The position numbers were made by a program, and so were the translations under genes. Shown here piece by piece: positions 26,677 to 36,896 of a stretch of DNA of 64,000 nt. The notes below the pieces were generated by a model. The model did not search any database. It was not told where the DNA came from and saw only the letters and a list, made by a program, of their open reading frames with translations. Source of the stretch: Branchiibius hedensis (GTDB taxonomy: Bacteria > Actinomycetota > Actinomycetes > Actinomycetales > Dermatophilaceae); the NCBI RefSeq assembly GCF_900108585.1, contig NZ_UESZ01000002.1, positions 1 through 64,000 of the forward strand, in the 5' to 3' direction. How positions within the stretch are numbered: position 1 is the stretch's first letter; each line of letters opens with the position of its first letter.

Positions 26677-27129
26677 ATGCAGAGATCTCGTCGACGAGAC
26701 CCGATCCCGTGGACCTGGGAGGTTCCGGCCGGGGTGGTGCTGGCCATCGTGCTGGTCTTAACGCTAGGTGTGCAGGCTGGCCGGTCGCTGGCAAACCTGC
26801 TCGCCGGGGCAGGGTGGGCGTGGGTACCGAGCGCGAACCTGTTCACCAGCCTGCCGGACATCGCGCGCGGCGATGCTGGAAGCGGCCTGACCGGCATGCA
26901 CGACGTCGCCGGAAAGCACCTGCTCTCGGCGTGCGTGATCGGCGTCGAGCTGGCGCTGATTGTCGCGGCGTGTTGGGGCGCGAAGGTGGGCCTGGACCGG
27001 TGGGGTCCGAATCGCCTACGCGGGATGGCTACCCGCGAGGAAGCCGAGAAGCTCCTGGGGCGCTCACGGCTGCGGAAGGTGGCACCGGTGGTCCGACCAG
27101 ACATCTACGGCAAGGCGAAGACTCGATGA
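26677..27129 (+). CDS. Membrane-anchor protein partnering the coupling protein
   Basis: 150 residues with two hydrophobic segments (GVVLAIVLVLTLGVQAG and VIGVELALIVAACWGA) and a basic C-terminal tail containing ATREEAEKLLGRSRLRKVAP. This matches the N-terminal membrane domain of VirD4-type coupling proteins, here a separate gene that overlaps the ATPase gene by four bases. The A-T-R-E-E-A-E-K-L-LG-R motif precedes the P-loop domain in fused homologues, supporting a split coupling protein. Confidence 0.65.
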   Translation: MQRSRRRDPIPWTWEVPAGVVLAIVLVLTLGVQAGRSLANLLAGAGWAWVPSANLFTSLPDIARGDAGSGLTGMHDVAGKHLLSACVIGVELALIVAACWGAKVGLDRWGPNRLRGMATREEAEKLLGRSRLRKVAPVVRPDIYGKAKTR

Positions 27130-28580
27130 AGGCGCTGCGGGTGAACCCGGGGGATATCGGGTGGAAGATCGGCGCCGCGCACGAACCGCGAGGCGGGGAG
27201 CTGTGGCAGCCGTGGGACCGGACCGCAGGGGTGATCGGGCCCCAGGGCTCCGGCAAAACCCTTGACGTGCTGATCCCGGCACTGCTGGGAGCACCAGGGG
27301 GCGCGCTCGTCACCCTGACCAAGGTCGAGGATCTGCTGTTGAGCCTGACCGAACGGCAGCGTGACGGTCGGCCATGCGCAGTGCTGGACCCATTCGGGCT
27401 GGCGGACGGGCTCACGGAGCTGATCTTTGATCCGATCGCTGGATGCGTCGACTCGATGATCGCCGAACGACGGGCGAAGGCGTTCACAGCGGGCACCGTG
27501 AAGGGAGCCATCCAAGGAGGGCAGGGTGACGATGCCGCACGGTTCTACGCCGCTGAGGCCGCGAAAGTGCTCCAGGCGTACTTTCACGCCGCCGCGCTCA
27601 CTGGCAGAACCCTCGAGGACGTGCTCCGGTGGGTCGCTAACCCGCTCAGCAACACCGATCCTGGGGAGATCCTGCGCGAGCACCCGCACGCTGCACCGTT
27701 CTGGCACGGACTGCTGCACGGTGCGTTGCACGGCGACGACCGCACGGCGGGCAACACCATCACCACGGTGCAGCAGTCGATGAGCCTGTTCTTCCAGCAG
27801 GAGATCCGCCGGCGGTGCGTACCCGGACCAGGTCGACCGGCCACCGATATCGGTCAGATCATCCGGGAGGGCGGCACCATCTACCTGCTCGGTCGCGAGG
27901 ACCCGTACGCCAGCGCGTCGCCGCTGATGACAGCGGTCGCCGAGTACGTCCTCGACGCGGCACTCCTCGCTGCCAACAGCTCGCCGTGGGGCCGGCTGTG
28001 TCCACCGTTCCTCGCCTGCCTCGACGAGCTGCCATCAACCGCACCACTGCCGACACTGCGGACCAGGATGGCGAATGAGCGCGCACTGGGCCTGGCATTC
28101 ATCTACGCGGCGCAGACATGGCGTCAGCTGGCCTCGATCTTCGGCGAGAACGACGCCCGAGCGCTGTTCGGCCTAACCAACACCCTGATCATGTTTGGCG
28201 GATCCAAGGATGTCGCCTTCAACCAGGAGATCTCCGATCTCGTCGGCACGGTCCGGGTCGCACGTACCAGCTGGCAGACCGGCCAGATGGGTGGGCGGAC
28301 CACGTCAGGGGAGGACATCCCGATTCTGCGACCGGAGGAGATTCGACAGCTGGAGGAGCGTCACGCGCTGGTGATCGCCGAGAACGGCAAGCCGATCATC
28401 GCCCGGCTGCACCGATGCATCGACGGTGCATCGGGTAAACGGTTGCTGGCCGAGCAGGAGAAGCTGCGCGTCTCCCTCGACGCAGCACGCCACATGATCG
28501 TCACCCCTGAAGCCCGAACAACCGCCGCGCTGGTGGAAGCCAAGCGCCGGAGCCTGACCAAGGACAGGAGTCACCAGTGA
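27126..28580 (+). CDS. VirD4/TraG-type coupling ATPase
   Basis: 484-residue type IV coupling protein that brings the relaxase-DNA complex to the channel. Walker A GPQGSGKTLDVLIPAL lies near residue 38. AVLDPFGLADG, a TraG-type motif, follows; GGTIYLLGREDPYASASPL, Walker B PFLACLDELPSTAPLPTL and GLAFIYAAQTWRQLASIFG are all standard. No transmembrane region: it is supplied by the overlapping upstream gene. ATG 27126 chosen because longer frames overlap that gene without coding character. Confidence 0.8.
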   Translation: MKALRVNPGDIGWKIGAAHEPRGGELWQPWDRTAGVIGPQGSGKTLDVLIPALLGAPGGALVTLTKVEDLLLSLTERQRDGRPCAVLDPFGLADGLTELIFDPIAGCVDSMIAERRAKAFTAGTVKGAIQGGQGDDAARFYAAEAAKVLQAYFHAAALTGRTLEDVLRWVANPLSNTDPGEILREHPHAAPFWHGLLHGALHGDDRTAGNTITTVQQSMSLFFQQEIRRRCVPGPGRPATDIGQIIREGGTIYLLGREDPYASASPLMTAVAEYVLDAALLAANSSPWGRLCPPFLACLDELPSTAPLPTLRTRMANERALGLAFIYAAQTWRQLASIFGENDARALFGLTNTLIMFGGSKDVAFNQEISDLVGTVRVARTSWQTGQMGGRTTSGEDIPILRPEEIRQLEERHALVIAENGKPIIARLHRCIDGASGKRLLAEQEKLRVSLDAARHMIVTPEARTTAALVEAKRRSLTKDRSHQ

Positions 28581-29242
28581 GTACTGACGCGGAGCGTGAA
28601 CCCCGAGTCGCCTCGATGACGCGGCCGTTCCCGGAAGGGGGCAGCATGCTGCGGCTGGCCTACCGGGAGCTCAATATGGCCGCCAACGGTGACAAGGACC
28701 AGGTCAAGGCTCTCGGCCCGCTCCACATGCTGCCGCGCCCGTGGGATCCGCCGACCTGTCGACGCCCCGAACTGCGCGAGCAGCTGTGGGAGTGGTTGGA
28801 AGAGGTGGTCAACTGGCTCAACCGCGAGTACGTCTGGGACGTCGCCGGGATGATCCCCTCGTGCTGGCCCGAGCACCCGCACCTCGTGCACGAGATCGCC
28901 GTTCTTGCAGACCAACGCCGCCGAGCAGGACTGGCGCTCAACAGTGACGCTATGGAGGAGTGGCACCGCTACGCGCTGCCGGCGTTCGCCGACAGGATGC
29001 GTAACCGGGTTAAGGACCACTGCGAGGAGGGGCACCAGGGCTGGCCAGCGCGGAGTCGTTACAGCCGGCACGTCAGCGATCAGTCCATTCACAACCGGGG
29101 GCAGGCGTACGCGGCTGACGTGCGAACCACTGCCTATGGGCGTAAGAGGGACGAGGCGGTCGTGGTCGACGAGAGTCGACCACGACTGGCGGCGGTCAAC
29201 CTGGACACCGGCGAGATCCTGGACGGCCCCGACGCGGAATAG
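28577..29242 (+). CDS. DUF4913-like protein of the transfer operon
   Basis: 221-residue soluble protein of unknown function. The core WEWLEEVVNWLNREY followed by IPSCWPEHPHLVHEIAVLAD matches my recollection of DUF4913, a family found beside coupling proteins in actinobacterial elements. GTG 28577 overlaps the coupling-protein stop (GTGA). The C-terminus is variable. Last gene of the rightward transfer operon; the next gene converges on it. Confidence 0.6.
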   Translation: MSTDAEREPRVASMTRPFPEGGSMLRLAYRELNMAANGDKDQVKALGPLHMLPRPWDPPTCRRPELREQLWEWLEEVVNWLNREYVWDVAGMIPSCWPEHPHLVHEIAVLADQRRRAGLALNSDAMEEWHRYALPAFADRMRNRVKDHCEEGHQGWPARSRYSRHVSDQSIHNRGQAYAADVRTTAYGRKRDEAVVVDESRPRLAAVNLDTGEILDGPDAE

Positions 29243-29259
29243 ACGTGGCGAGCCGCCGC

Positions 29260-29910
29260 CTAGGTGCCGAAGGCCGCGGCGGCCACCAGCGAGCCCAGCA
29301 GCATCCAGGGTCCGAACGCGACCCGGGTGCTGCTGGGCTTTCGCCGTTTCGCGACCACGAACCAGATCAGGCACAGCACCGAGGACAGCAGCAGCGACCA
29401 CCACAGCGTTCCAAGGCCTAGCGCGCCGAGAGTGAGACCGACGATGGCCGCCAGCTTGACGTCACCGAAACCGAGCGCACCGCGCCCGATCAGGTGCAGC
29501 GCGAAGTAGCCGCCGCCAGCGAGAACAAGGCCGGCCGTTCCGAGTGCCAGCATCGAGGAGCTGGTCCTCACAGTGGAGACCAACAGGAGGGCTACCAGCG
29601 AGCTCGCCGCGACCGGCCCGATGACACGGTCGGGCAGCCGGTGCACGTCGAGGTCGACCGCGGCCAGCCAGGGGCCGGCCACCGTCAGCGGGGCCAGGAG
29701 GATCAGTGTCGACGGGTGGTTCGGCGCCAGCCGGATCGTCAGGATCACGGCGGCTAGCACCGCGGCCGGCAACACCCAGGCCGTATCCGGGCGCGGCAAC
29801 GCCACCTCGTTGTCACGGCGGTACCTGAGCGTGCGCAGGCTGCGGACGCTCAGCACACCGACGAGCGCTCCAACGGCTGCTGCCGCAATGGTGAAGTCGA
29901 TGGTCCCCAT
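29260..29910 (-). CDS. Prepilin peptidase (A24-type aspartic protease)
   Basis: 216-residue polytopic membrane protease that would cut the class III leaders of the pseudopilins at 6.7-8.2 kb. The two catalytic Asp motifs are present: AAVDLDVHRLPDRV and GALGFGDVKL. About seven hydrophobic helices. No N-terminal methylase domain, as in other short TadV/CpaA-type enzymes. The start is ATG 29910 (MGTIDFTIAAAAVG). Its position 20 kb from the pilins ties the pilus and transfer regions into one element. Confidence 0.8.
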   Translation of the reverse strand: MGTIDFTIAAAAVGALVGVLSVRSLRTLRYRRDNEVALPRPDTAWVLPAAVLAAVILTIRLAPNHPSTLILLAPLTVAGPWLAAVDLDVHRLPDRVIGPVAASSLVALLLVSTVRTSSSMLALGTAGLVLAGGGYFALHLIGRGALGFGDVKLAAIVGLTLGALGLGTLWWSLLLSSVLCLIWFVVAKRRKPSSTRVAFGPWMLLGSLVAAAAFGT

Positions 29911-30011
29911 GCCGATGACGGTACGGGATTCGGGCACGCGAGCATTCGCGTCATCCACAGGCGTCAGGCGCACGACTGTCTGAGAGCATCACCCAACTGC
30001 TGGAGGGCGCT

Positions 30012-30026
30012 CCCGCGCGTAGCGGG
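30012..30026 (-). terminator. Hairpin downstream of the relaxase gene
   Basis: CCCGC (30012-30016), five-base loop, GCGGG (30022-30026), about 40 bases beyond the relaxase stop on its transcribed strand. No T-run follows, so termination is only a suggestion. Confidence 0.3.
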
Positions 30027-30066
30027 CACACCCTCAACGCCTCCGGCTCGAGGACGGCGGTACCCG

Positions 30067-33000
30067 TCACCGGCGGGGGCCTCCCGGTCGGTGGCTCGAA
30101 ACCTCGGATGTTCGACGCTCCTGCGCAGCACCGTCCGGTGCCTTGGCAGCCACTGGCCCGCCTGTGTCGACAGCGACGTCGAAGGCAGCGACCAAGCGGT
30201 ATCGCAGATCTTGGGCTGGTTGGTCCGCCGCTAGCGCGCGCTCGGCCACCAGTCGGCGCGTGACCGCGGGCACGTCGTGACCTTCGAGGGAGGCCTCCTC
30301 GAGCATCTGGGCCAACGCTGGCCAGTCAGCCTCGCGGGGGAGACGCGGATCGAGTTCGCCGGCCAAGCCGACCCACCGCTCCTGGGGTGGCCGTTGCGCT
30401 GACTGCTGCATGCGAGACCGCACATCGGCGACCTGGTCGAGTTGCGACCGGGCGGCCTTGCGTCGATCGTCGTTCCATGACTCGGCGGCCGGGATGAGAT
30501 CGCGCCTGGCCAACACAGTGCTGAGTCGCAACCTGGCGGAGATGCGCGTCGTGCCGTCGCTCCAGTGCCGTGCTGGGCGGGTCGCGAGGATCCGGGCAGC
30601 GGCGATCCTGGCCCGGTCGGGGGGCAAGTTCGACAGCCGTTCCTCCAGCAGCGTGTCAGCCAGCGCACGGGGCTGTTGGAGTGCGTCGCGGAGAGCAGCT
30701 GGGCCGCGCATCGTAAACATGTCGGCGGGGTCGAGACCGGAGGGGAAGGTGGCGTGACCGGGGTCAAGATCGTGGGGGGCCAGCAGCCAGTAGTCCCGTT
30801 CGGCGGCCACCTGTCCTGACAGGTTCTTGTCGTTGTCGGTTGCGACGATCAGCCAGGGGTCGAACCGGGCGGCCGCGGAGTCTAGGTCGGTGGCGCTACC
30901 AGCGCCGAAGTGTTCCCTGATCGCGGCCAGCTGCTGGGCCTGTTCCTCGGTCAGCGAGGTGCCCAGGGGGGCGACACCCACCCGGGTGCCCTGTGCGGCC
31001 AGGGTGACGGCGATCGCGTCCATCGGACCCTCGACGAGCACGGGCCGGGCACCGCGCCCGTACAGGTCCGACCCGGCGACGTACAGCTGCGCGCCCATCG
31101 CGAAGAGCGGGGTGGTGGGGCTGTTGAGGTACTTGGGACCCTTCTTGTCCTCGTCGGTCAGGTCCGGGTGGCGACGGCCGACGAATCCCAGGACGACATC
31201 GCCGCCGGCGAATGGCGCGGTCTCGAAGTTCTCCCAGCCGTCGCGGCGGTGGATGATCGGCAACACCAGCCGGTTGACGAAGTGGTCGCGGATCCGCCCG
31301 GTCGACTCGTTCTGTTTCGCGACACCGGCGGCGACCATCTCCTCGTCGCTGACTCCCATGCTGCGTAGGTGTTTGACGAGACGGTCCCAACCGGGAGGGG
31401 CGAACCCGGGCTGGAAGCGTTCATCGCCGGCGAGATCGGTGTCGAACCGATCCGAGAGGTGCTGCGCAGCCCACGACCCAGGTAGCTGCTGGCGGTAGTA
31501 GGTGAGCGTGAGCGCGTTGATCTGCGCGATGCGCTGGACGCTGACCGGGCTGTCCACGAACCGCATCGCGCGTTCGGCCGACCGGGCGATCTGCTCGTCG
31601 GACACCTCCAACGGGCCAAGGACGTCGCGGCGCAGCGCGGCCATGAGCAGCTGCTGATCCAGCGCCTCCGCGTCGATGGTCTCCTCGCCGAGGTCGTCGA
31701 AGGGTGCCTCGTCGTCGAGTGGCGGCGGTTGCTGGTCGACCGGGAGGTCCGGCGGGACCACCTCGGTGGCGTCGTCGGAGAACGGGACGTGGTCCCACAG
31801 GTCCTCGTGCTCGTCCGGGTAGGCGTCGTAGTGCTCGTCGGGGATGGGGTCCATCGCGACGGTGAGTCGCCACACCAATGCCTGGCAGGGATCGTCGCCG
31901 GGCTCCAGCGGCCTTGTTGCTTCACCACGGAATAGCTCATCGACCGACCATCCGCGCTGAAGCGCACGGTCGACGGTCGTGACCAGGGTGGGCCACCAGG
32001 GGCTTTCCTGCATCTGAGCGGCGCGGTCTTCACCCAGCAGTTCCGGCAGTCGAGGGGTCCAGGCGGTCTGAATGTGTCGGTCTTTGTCGACCTGCTCGGC
32101 GACGGCTGGCGACAGGTGACGACTGATCCGCCACCACAGCGCTGCCGCCGCGTGATCGTCGGGCAGGGTGCCGGCCGCGGTCGCGCGCCGCAGCAATCCG
32201 GCCGCGTCGACGCCGGAGCGGGCCATCGCGGCGAGCCGTTCGGCCAGGACCGGCGCGAACGGATCGCGGATGGTGGCGCGAGAGGAGGCAGCGATCTGCT
32301 CGCCCCACTCCTGCATCGCGGGGGCACGGTCACCGACGAGTCGCTCATTCAGCTGGCGCTGCCAGAGTGCCGCAGCCTTCTGCATCTGTGCCCGACCGGT
32401 AGGCCGCCGGTCGGCGTCGTCGACGAGCATCGCGGCCCGCCATACGGCGACGTCGCCGAGCACCGCATCAGCCGGGCGACCCGCGCCGGACGAGGCCCAG
32501 CTGGGTGTCACGTCAGCGATCGCTGCCTCACGAACCGTGGTCGCCAGATCGGTGACCTTCGCAGCGCGCTGGGCGAGGTATGACCCCCACATTTCGTTCT
32601 TGGCCAGTGAGGTGGGCACGCCGGGGATCCACGGCAGTGGGCCGCGGCCGCCGCCGCGCAGGCCGGTGTCGTCCAGGCGCCAGTCCAGAACCGCGGCGGT
32701 GTCGCCGGCGGTGTCGAGCTCGCGCGATTGGGCCGCGGTCCGGAGCCTGGCGATCGGGTCGACGCCGTGTGCGCTGGTCAGAATGAGATGGGCGCGCAGC
32801 GCCGGCCAGGCGGGCTGTTCGGTGACATCGGGGACGACACGCTCCGCGTCTGCCTCCAGGGCCTGGACCTTCTCTGGGCCGAGCTGGTGCTCGGCCGCGA
32901 CATACAGCGAGTCGAGGTAGCGCTGCGCGGCCTGACCGAGCAGCGTCGTCGGCTCGCTCTGCTCGCGCAGCATCGTGGTAGCCGAGCGGGGTGCGTCGTC

Positions 33001-36000
33001 GCGGGCAAGGATCCGCTCGAGCAGGTCCGTGGGAGTCAGCGGATGCGTGAGCTCTGGGCGAATGACGTTGTGCGGATCGCCGTCCCCGACGACCTCGAGG
33101 TACACGTGGTTGGCCTGCTTGCCACGGGTCAACATCGTGTACAGCTGCTGCCGCGATTCGTCGCCGCTGGCCAGCCCGTGCATGGTGTCCACCGAGACGC
33201 CCTGGGCCGTGTGCACGGTCGTTGCGTAGCCCAGTTCCGTGTTCTCCTGCACGTAGTCGGCGGGCAGCGTGACCAACCGGCCGCTTTGCGCGTGCTGCAC
33301 CCGTAAGGCGCCACCGTCGATCTCCAGAACGGTCCAGCGGTCGCCGTTCTTCACCCAGTCGCTGGACGCTGTGCGCAGCCGTCGATCGTTGGAGCGAGTG
33401 ATGATCAGTTCGCCGACACTGGCCTGGTTACCGTCCGCCAGGCGCACCGTGGGTGCGTCCTCACCGGCGCCGGCAGCGGGGTCTGCGCCCTCCAGCCGGT
33501 GGGCACGCGCCCGCTGGTTCAGCTCACTCACCAGCTCGCGCGTCGGTGCCAGCATGATCGAATCCAGGCCCTTGCCGCGGTCGGCCTGCCATGCTCCGAA
33601 GACGTCCTCGGTCATCGTTGCCAGGTCGCCGACATGAACCCTGTTTCGGTCCAAGTAGAACCCGAGCGCCTCGGGCTGGCCCTCGCGTAGTGCGAGTGAG
33701 GCAGCACCCTCGGCGGGGTCGACGAACCGGACTAGTTCGGTAAGTCGGCAGGCGCCATGGGTGGCCTGGATGTCTCGCAGCACGCCACCGGCGCCGATCG
33801 CGGCGAGTTGCTGGTCATCGCCGATCAGCCGGACGCTGCCGCCTCGCTCGAGCACGAACTGGACCGCGAGGTCGAGCGACAGCGTGTCTGCCATCCCGGC
33901 TTCATCGATCACGACCAGGGTCTTGGGGCCGATGTCGGTGACCGTCACTCGCCACGGCTCCAGCGCCGCGCCGGGGGCGACTTGTGTCGGGCCGTTGGGG
34001 CGTACCAGGAGCGAGCGTTCGGGTCCCAGTGGGCACCGGCAGCCTTTGCCTTGTCTTTCTCGGTGACGGGCACGTCGAGCCAGGTGCGCGCATCCGGGTC
34101 GCGGCCGGTGATCTCATGGATGAGCTTGGCGAGGGTGTCGGTGCTGGTGTCGATCTGTGAACGCAGTGCGGAGGCCGCGGCGGCCGAGGGGGCCAGGCCC
34201 AGCACCTGCCCACCGCCCTCGATCCAAGCGCCCGAGAGGGCGCGCATGGCTGTGGTTTTGCCGGACCCGGCGGGTGCGATGGCCAGTTGTAGGCGGGCAC
34301 CGGAGGTTGCCATGTCGTGCACCAGGGAGGCCTGTCCTGGGTTGAGTTTGACGCCGTTGGCAGTGCTTTCCATCAACGCCAGATCGACGGCTAGCTCCTC
34401 GACGGCGACCCCATCGAAGCGACCCGCCGCATCCACCAGACGCTTCTCGGCCTCGATGACCTTGGCCGAGGTGAAGAGGTCGGAACCGGCCACCGTGTAG
34501 ACGCTGGACCCGTCCCGCCGGCGGAGCGGTTCTGGCTCGACGATGTCGCGCTCGGGCCTGGCCATGGAGACCGAGGAGGTGAGCGCATGTCGGACCACCT
34601 GGTCGACGAGTTCTGGCATGCGCTTGGGGGATGCCCCGGTGCCGCGGATCTGCCGCTCGGCCTCGGCACGAACGTGCCAGACCTGCCAGTTGGACCGCCG
34701 GTTTTCCATCTGTGTGATGACTGCCCGGGCCGTGTTGTCGACGTCGACCCGGGCGTACCGGCTCAGCCTTTTGGGAGGGAGGGACCGATCGCCGAAGTCA
34801 ACATTGAGCGGATTCCGGCGTCGCCACCGAGTACCTCACGTGCCTGCTCTCTCCACGCGAGACGCTGCTCGGCGAGGGTGCGCGGTTCGTGCTTGGCCTC
34901 GCGGGTCTCCAGGGTGGCCTGCTGCGCTAGCTGGATCGCTTCGACCGGTGTCGGTGGGCGGCCATGGGTGCGCTGGAACTCTGTGGCAAGCGTGGATCGT
35001 CTTTCCTCGATGCTCGCGCGTCGGGCCGACCAGCGGAGGTTGAGTGCCGGATCGACGCCGACGATTTCGCGGATCGGGCGTTTGCGCTGGTCTGCGTTAT
35101 CGCGCTCCTCGAATCGCAACCCGAGGTCCGCATTCAGGTGTCGCTCAAGAGCGCTGTTGTAGGTCTCGGACGCGGCGACGGTCGCCTTGAACAGGACGCG
35201 GCCGTCGATCGCCAGCCACTTCCCCTCCGTCGTCTGCACCTTGTTGGCGACCGCGACGTGGGTGTGTAGATCGGGGTCGCCGGCGCGGCTGTCGCGGTGA
35301 GTGAACGCGGTCGCGACGAGCCCTTGCACGTCGACCTGGCGGACCCCGTTGGTGCCCTCACGTGAGAACAGCGCGTGCTGCTCGATGAACTCCAACGCGT
35401 CCTTGACGGCGGCCTGATGAGCGCGCTCGATCCTGGCGGCGACGCTCTGATCGGCGATCGCCCAGAGGGTCGAAACCGACTTCACCGGGCTGAAAGTGAG
35501 GTCGAAGCCGGCGACGGCCTGCGTCTTCGGGCGTGAGTGCTTCGCAATGGTGGTCGCCAGTTCGCGGGCGTCTTCAGGATCCCGGCCATGCTCGGCGCGG
35601 AAGAACTCACGCGCCACCTCGGTGCGGATCCGGGCGCGGTCCTCGGCAGGCACAGGCCAGTCGCCTTGTAGTCCCGCGGCCTCGTTGTGCGCGGCCAGCC
35701 GCTTAGCCACCTCCATCCGGTATGCGGAGACGTCGTTTGCGAACACCTTGTACGGGACGCCGAGGCGGGTGACCGACCGGTAGTCCTTGTCCGTCAGGTC
35801 GGGTCCCTGGAGGTGCTCGCGCCGTTCGTGAGCGAGGGGATGGTGGCCCGAGCCGAACAAGGCTTGCATCTGCTCGGCGGTCACGACGTCGCCGGCAGCC
35901 AGCCCATCGATCCCGGCAATGCCGGAACCGACCCAGACCCCGGGGGCCTCGCCCTTCTCGGCGTAGTACGAGGTGAGGCCAGTGTGGCCCTTCTCGGTGG

Positions 36001-36070
36001 CGTCCATGGCGGCGACTTGCCGGGTCAGGTAGTCGTACCCGGAGCCCGCCGTCAGCTTGTGAATGCTCAT
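30067..36070 (-). pseudogene. MobF (TrwC/TraA-type) relaxase-helicase-TOPRIM protein, split by two frameshifts
   Basis: Would nick the transfer origin, stay bound to the strand and unwind DNA; about 2000 residues if repaired. ATG 36070 (MSIHKLTAGSGYDYL) has an AGGTGG site. Segment 1 (to about 34800) has the tyrosine motif TSYYAEKGEAPGVW and the His triad DPDLHTHVAVAN. Segment 2 has Walker A APAGSGKTTAMRAL near 34260. Segment 3 (from about 34010 down to 30067) starts with TLVVIDEAGMAD and carries UvrD/RecD-like motifs, then a primase-like zone with GGDVVLGFVGRRHP, TOPRIM motif VEGPMDAIAVTLA near 31020 and LIVATDNDKN. The breaks near 34800 and 34012 (a C run) each need one extra base. Broken as written; helicase and relaxase domains would be made separately, if at all. 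Confidence 0.75.
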
Positions 36071-36079
36071 CGTCACACC

Positions 36080-36095
36080 CACCTGAAGGCAGGTG
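36080..36095. promoter_or_regulatory. Inverted repeat at the relaxase start (possible oriT or translational control element)
   Basis: CACCTG (36080-36085), AAGG loop, CAGGTG (36090-36095), perfect 6-bp arms ten bases upstream of the relaxase ATG. The relaxase ribosome binding site AGGTGG overlaps one arm. MobF transfer origins usually lie beside the relaxase gene with such repeats, but no nic site can be assigned. An identical copy is at 36747-36762. Confidence 0.4.
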
Positions 36096-36213
36096 AGTGG
36101 CTCTGGCGCTCAGCAATTGAAAAGGAAATACTGGCGCTATGACGTGAACTGGTGTGGCGAGATGCCGAGATGCCGAGGAATCTGACTGACTCGCTGTCAA
36201 TGTCAAGATCTAC

Positions 36214-36229
36214 GGGTCACAGTTGACCC
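36214..36229. promoter_or_regulatory. 16-bp palindrome at the edge of the direct repeat, copy 1
   Basis: GGGTCA, CAGT, TGACCC: perfect 6-bp arms. The same palindrome is at 36881-36896, again as the last bases shared by the two repeat copies. Candidate recombination site, operator or part of oriT. Confidence 0.45.
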
Positions 36230-36629
36230 CCTGACTTGGGTCACCCCGGTAGTGGCCGAGGGCTGGCAAGGCGCTGACCTGCGGTGATGCGGTGCCCAGG
36301 GCATCGCCAAGGCACTAAGCGAGCTAGCACTGCGACTCCCAGGGTGCGGGTGCGTGCGCTCGTTGGGCTGGAATGGCGCTTGGGTCTGCCGACTCCATGT
36401 GCAAGCTTGCCCGAATTGCGTTGTGTAAGAGGAGAACTCGCGCACCCGCTGAACGATCCCGCGCAATCAGGAACATCTGCCCGGTCGAGCGACACGGGAG
36501 GAGTCCTTTGGATTTGCACCCAAGTGAGGGGCTGATCGCGCAGTTCTCGAGGGAATCAGCGCTCTGACCTGCACAAACGCCTTCGGGCGTGGGCACGGTT
36601 AAGGCACTAAGGCCATTGAGCCAACTCAG
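36230..36629. other. Insert between the two repeat copies
   Basis: About 400 bases with no supported gene. Includes an 11-bp direct repeat AAGGCACTAAG at 36309-36319 and 36601-36611, and a hairpin ACGCC-TTCG-GGCGT at 36577-36590 resembling a tetraloop terminator stem. No match to any other part of the window was noticed. Confidence 0.5.
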
Positions 36630-36737
36630 GTAGTACGAGGTGAGGCCAGTGTGGCCCTTCTCGGTGGCGTCCATGGCGGCGACTTGCCGGGTCAGGTAGT
36701 CGTACCCGGAGCCCGCCGTCAGCTTGTGAATGCTCAT
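36324..36737 (-). pseudogene. Truncated relaxase 5' copy running into unrelated sequence
   Basis: The second repeat copy retains the relaxase start ATG 36737 with its ribosome binding site and 36 matching codons (MSIHKLTAGSGYDYL to TGLTSYY). It then reads into the insert (LSWLNGLSALTVPTPEG) and stops at 36324, giving about 137 residues without relaxase His triad. A by-product of the duplication; could make a short protein if its promoter works. Confidence 0.7.
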
Positions 36738-36896
36738 CGTCACACCCACCTGAAGGCAGGTGAGTGGCTCTGGCGGTCAGTAATTGAAAAGGAAATACTG
36801 GCGCTATGACGTGAACTGGTGTGGCGAGATGCCGAGATGCCGAGGAATCTGACTGACTCGCTGTCAATGTCAAGATCTACGGGTCACAGTTGACCC
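36630..36896. repeat. 267-bp direct repeat, copy 2
   Basis: Matches 35963-36229 with mismatches near 36772 and 36777. It lies on the cargo side. Carries the second copies of the CACCTG/CAGGTG repeat (36747-36762) and of the terminal palindrome (36881-36896). Confidence 0.9.

Larger units (their letters stand above)
35963..36229. repeat. 267-bp direct repeat, copy 1 (relaxase 5' end and upstream)
   Basis: Nearly identical (two mismatches seen) to 36630-36896, at an offset of 667. Covers the first 36 codons of the relaxase, its ribosome binding site and about 160 bases upstream. Ends exactly at the right edge of the GGGTCA/TGACCC inverted repeat. Confidence 0.9.

Noticed and set aside
26544-27125. 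N-terminal extension of the coupling ATPase frame
   Set aside because: Overlaps the supported membrane-anchor gene and has no coding character; ATG 27126 fits the usual overlap.
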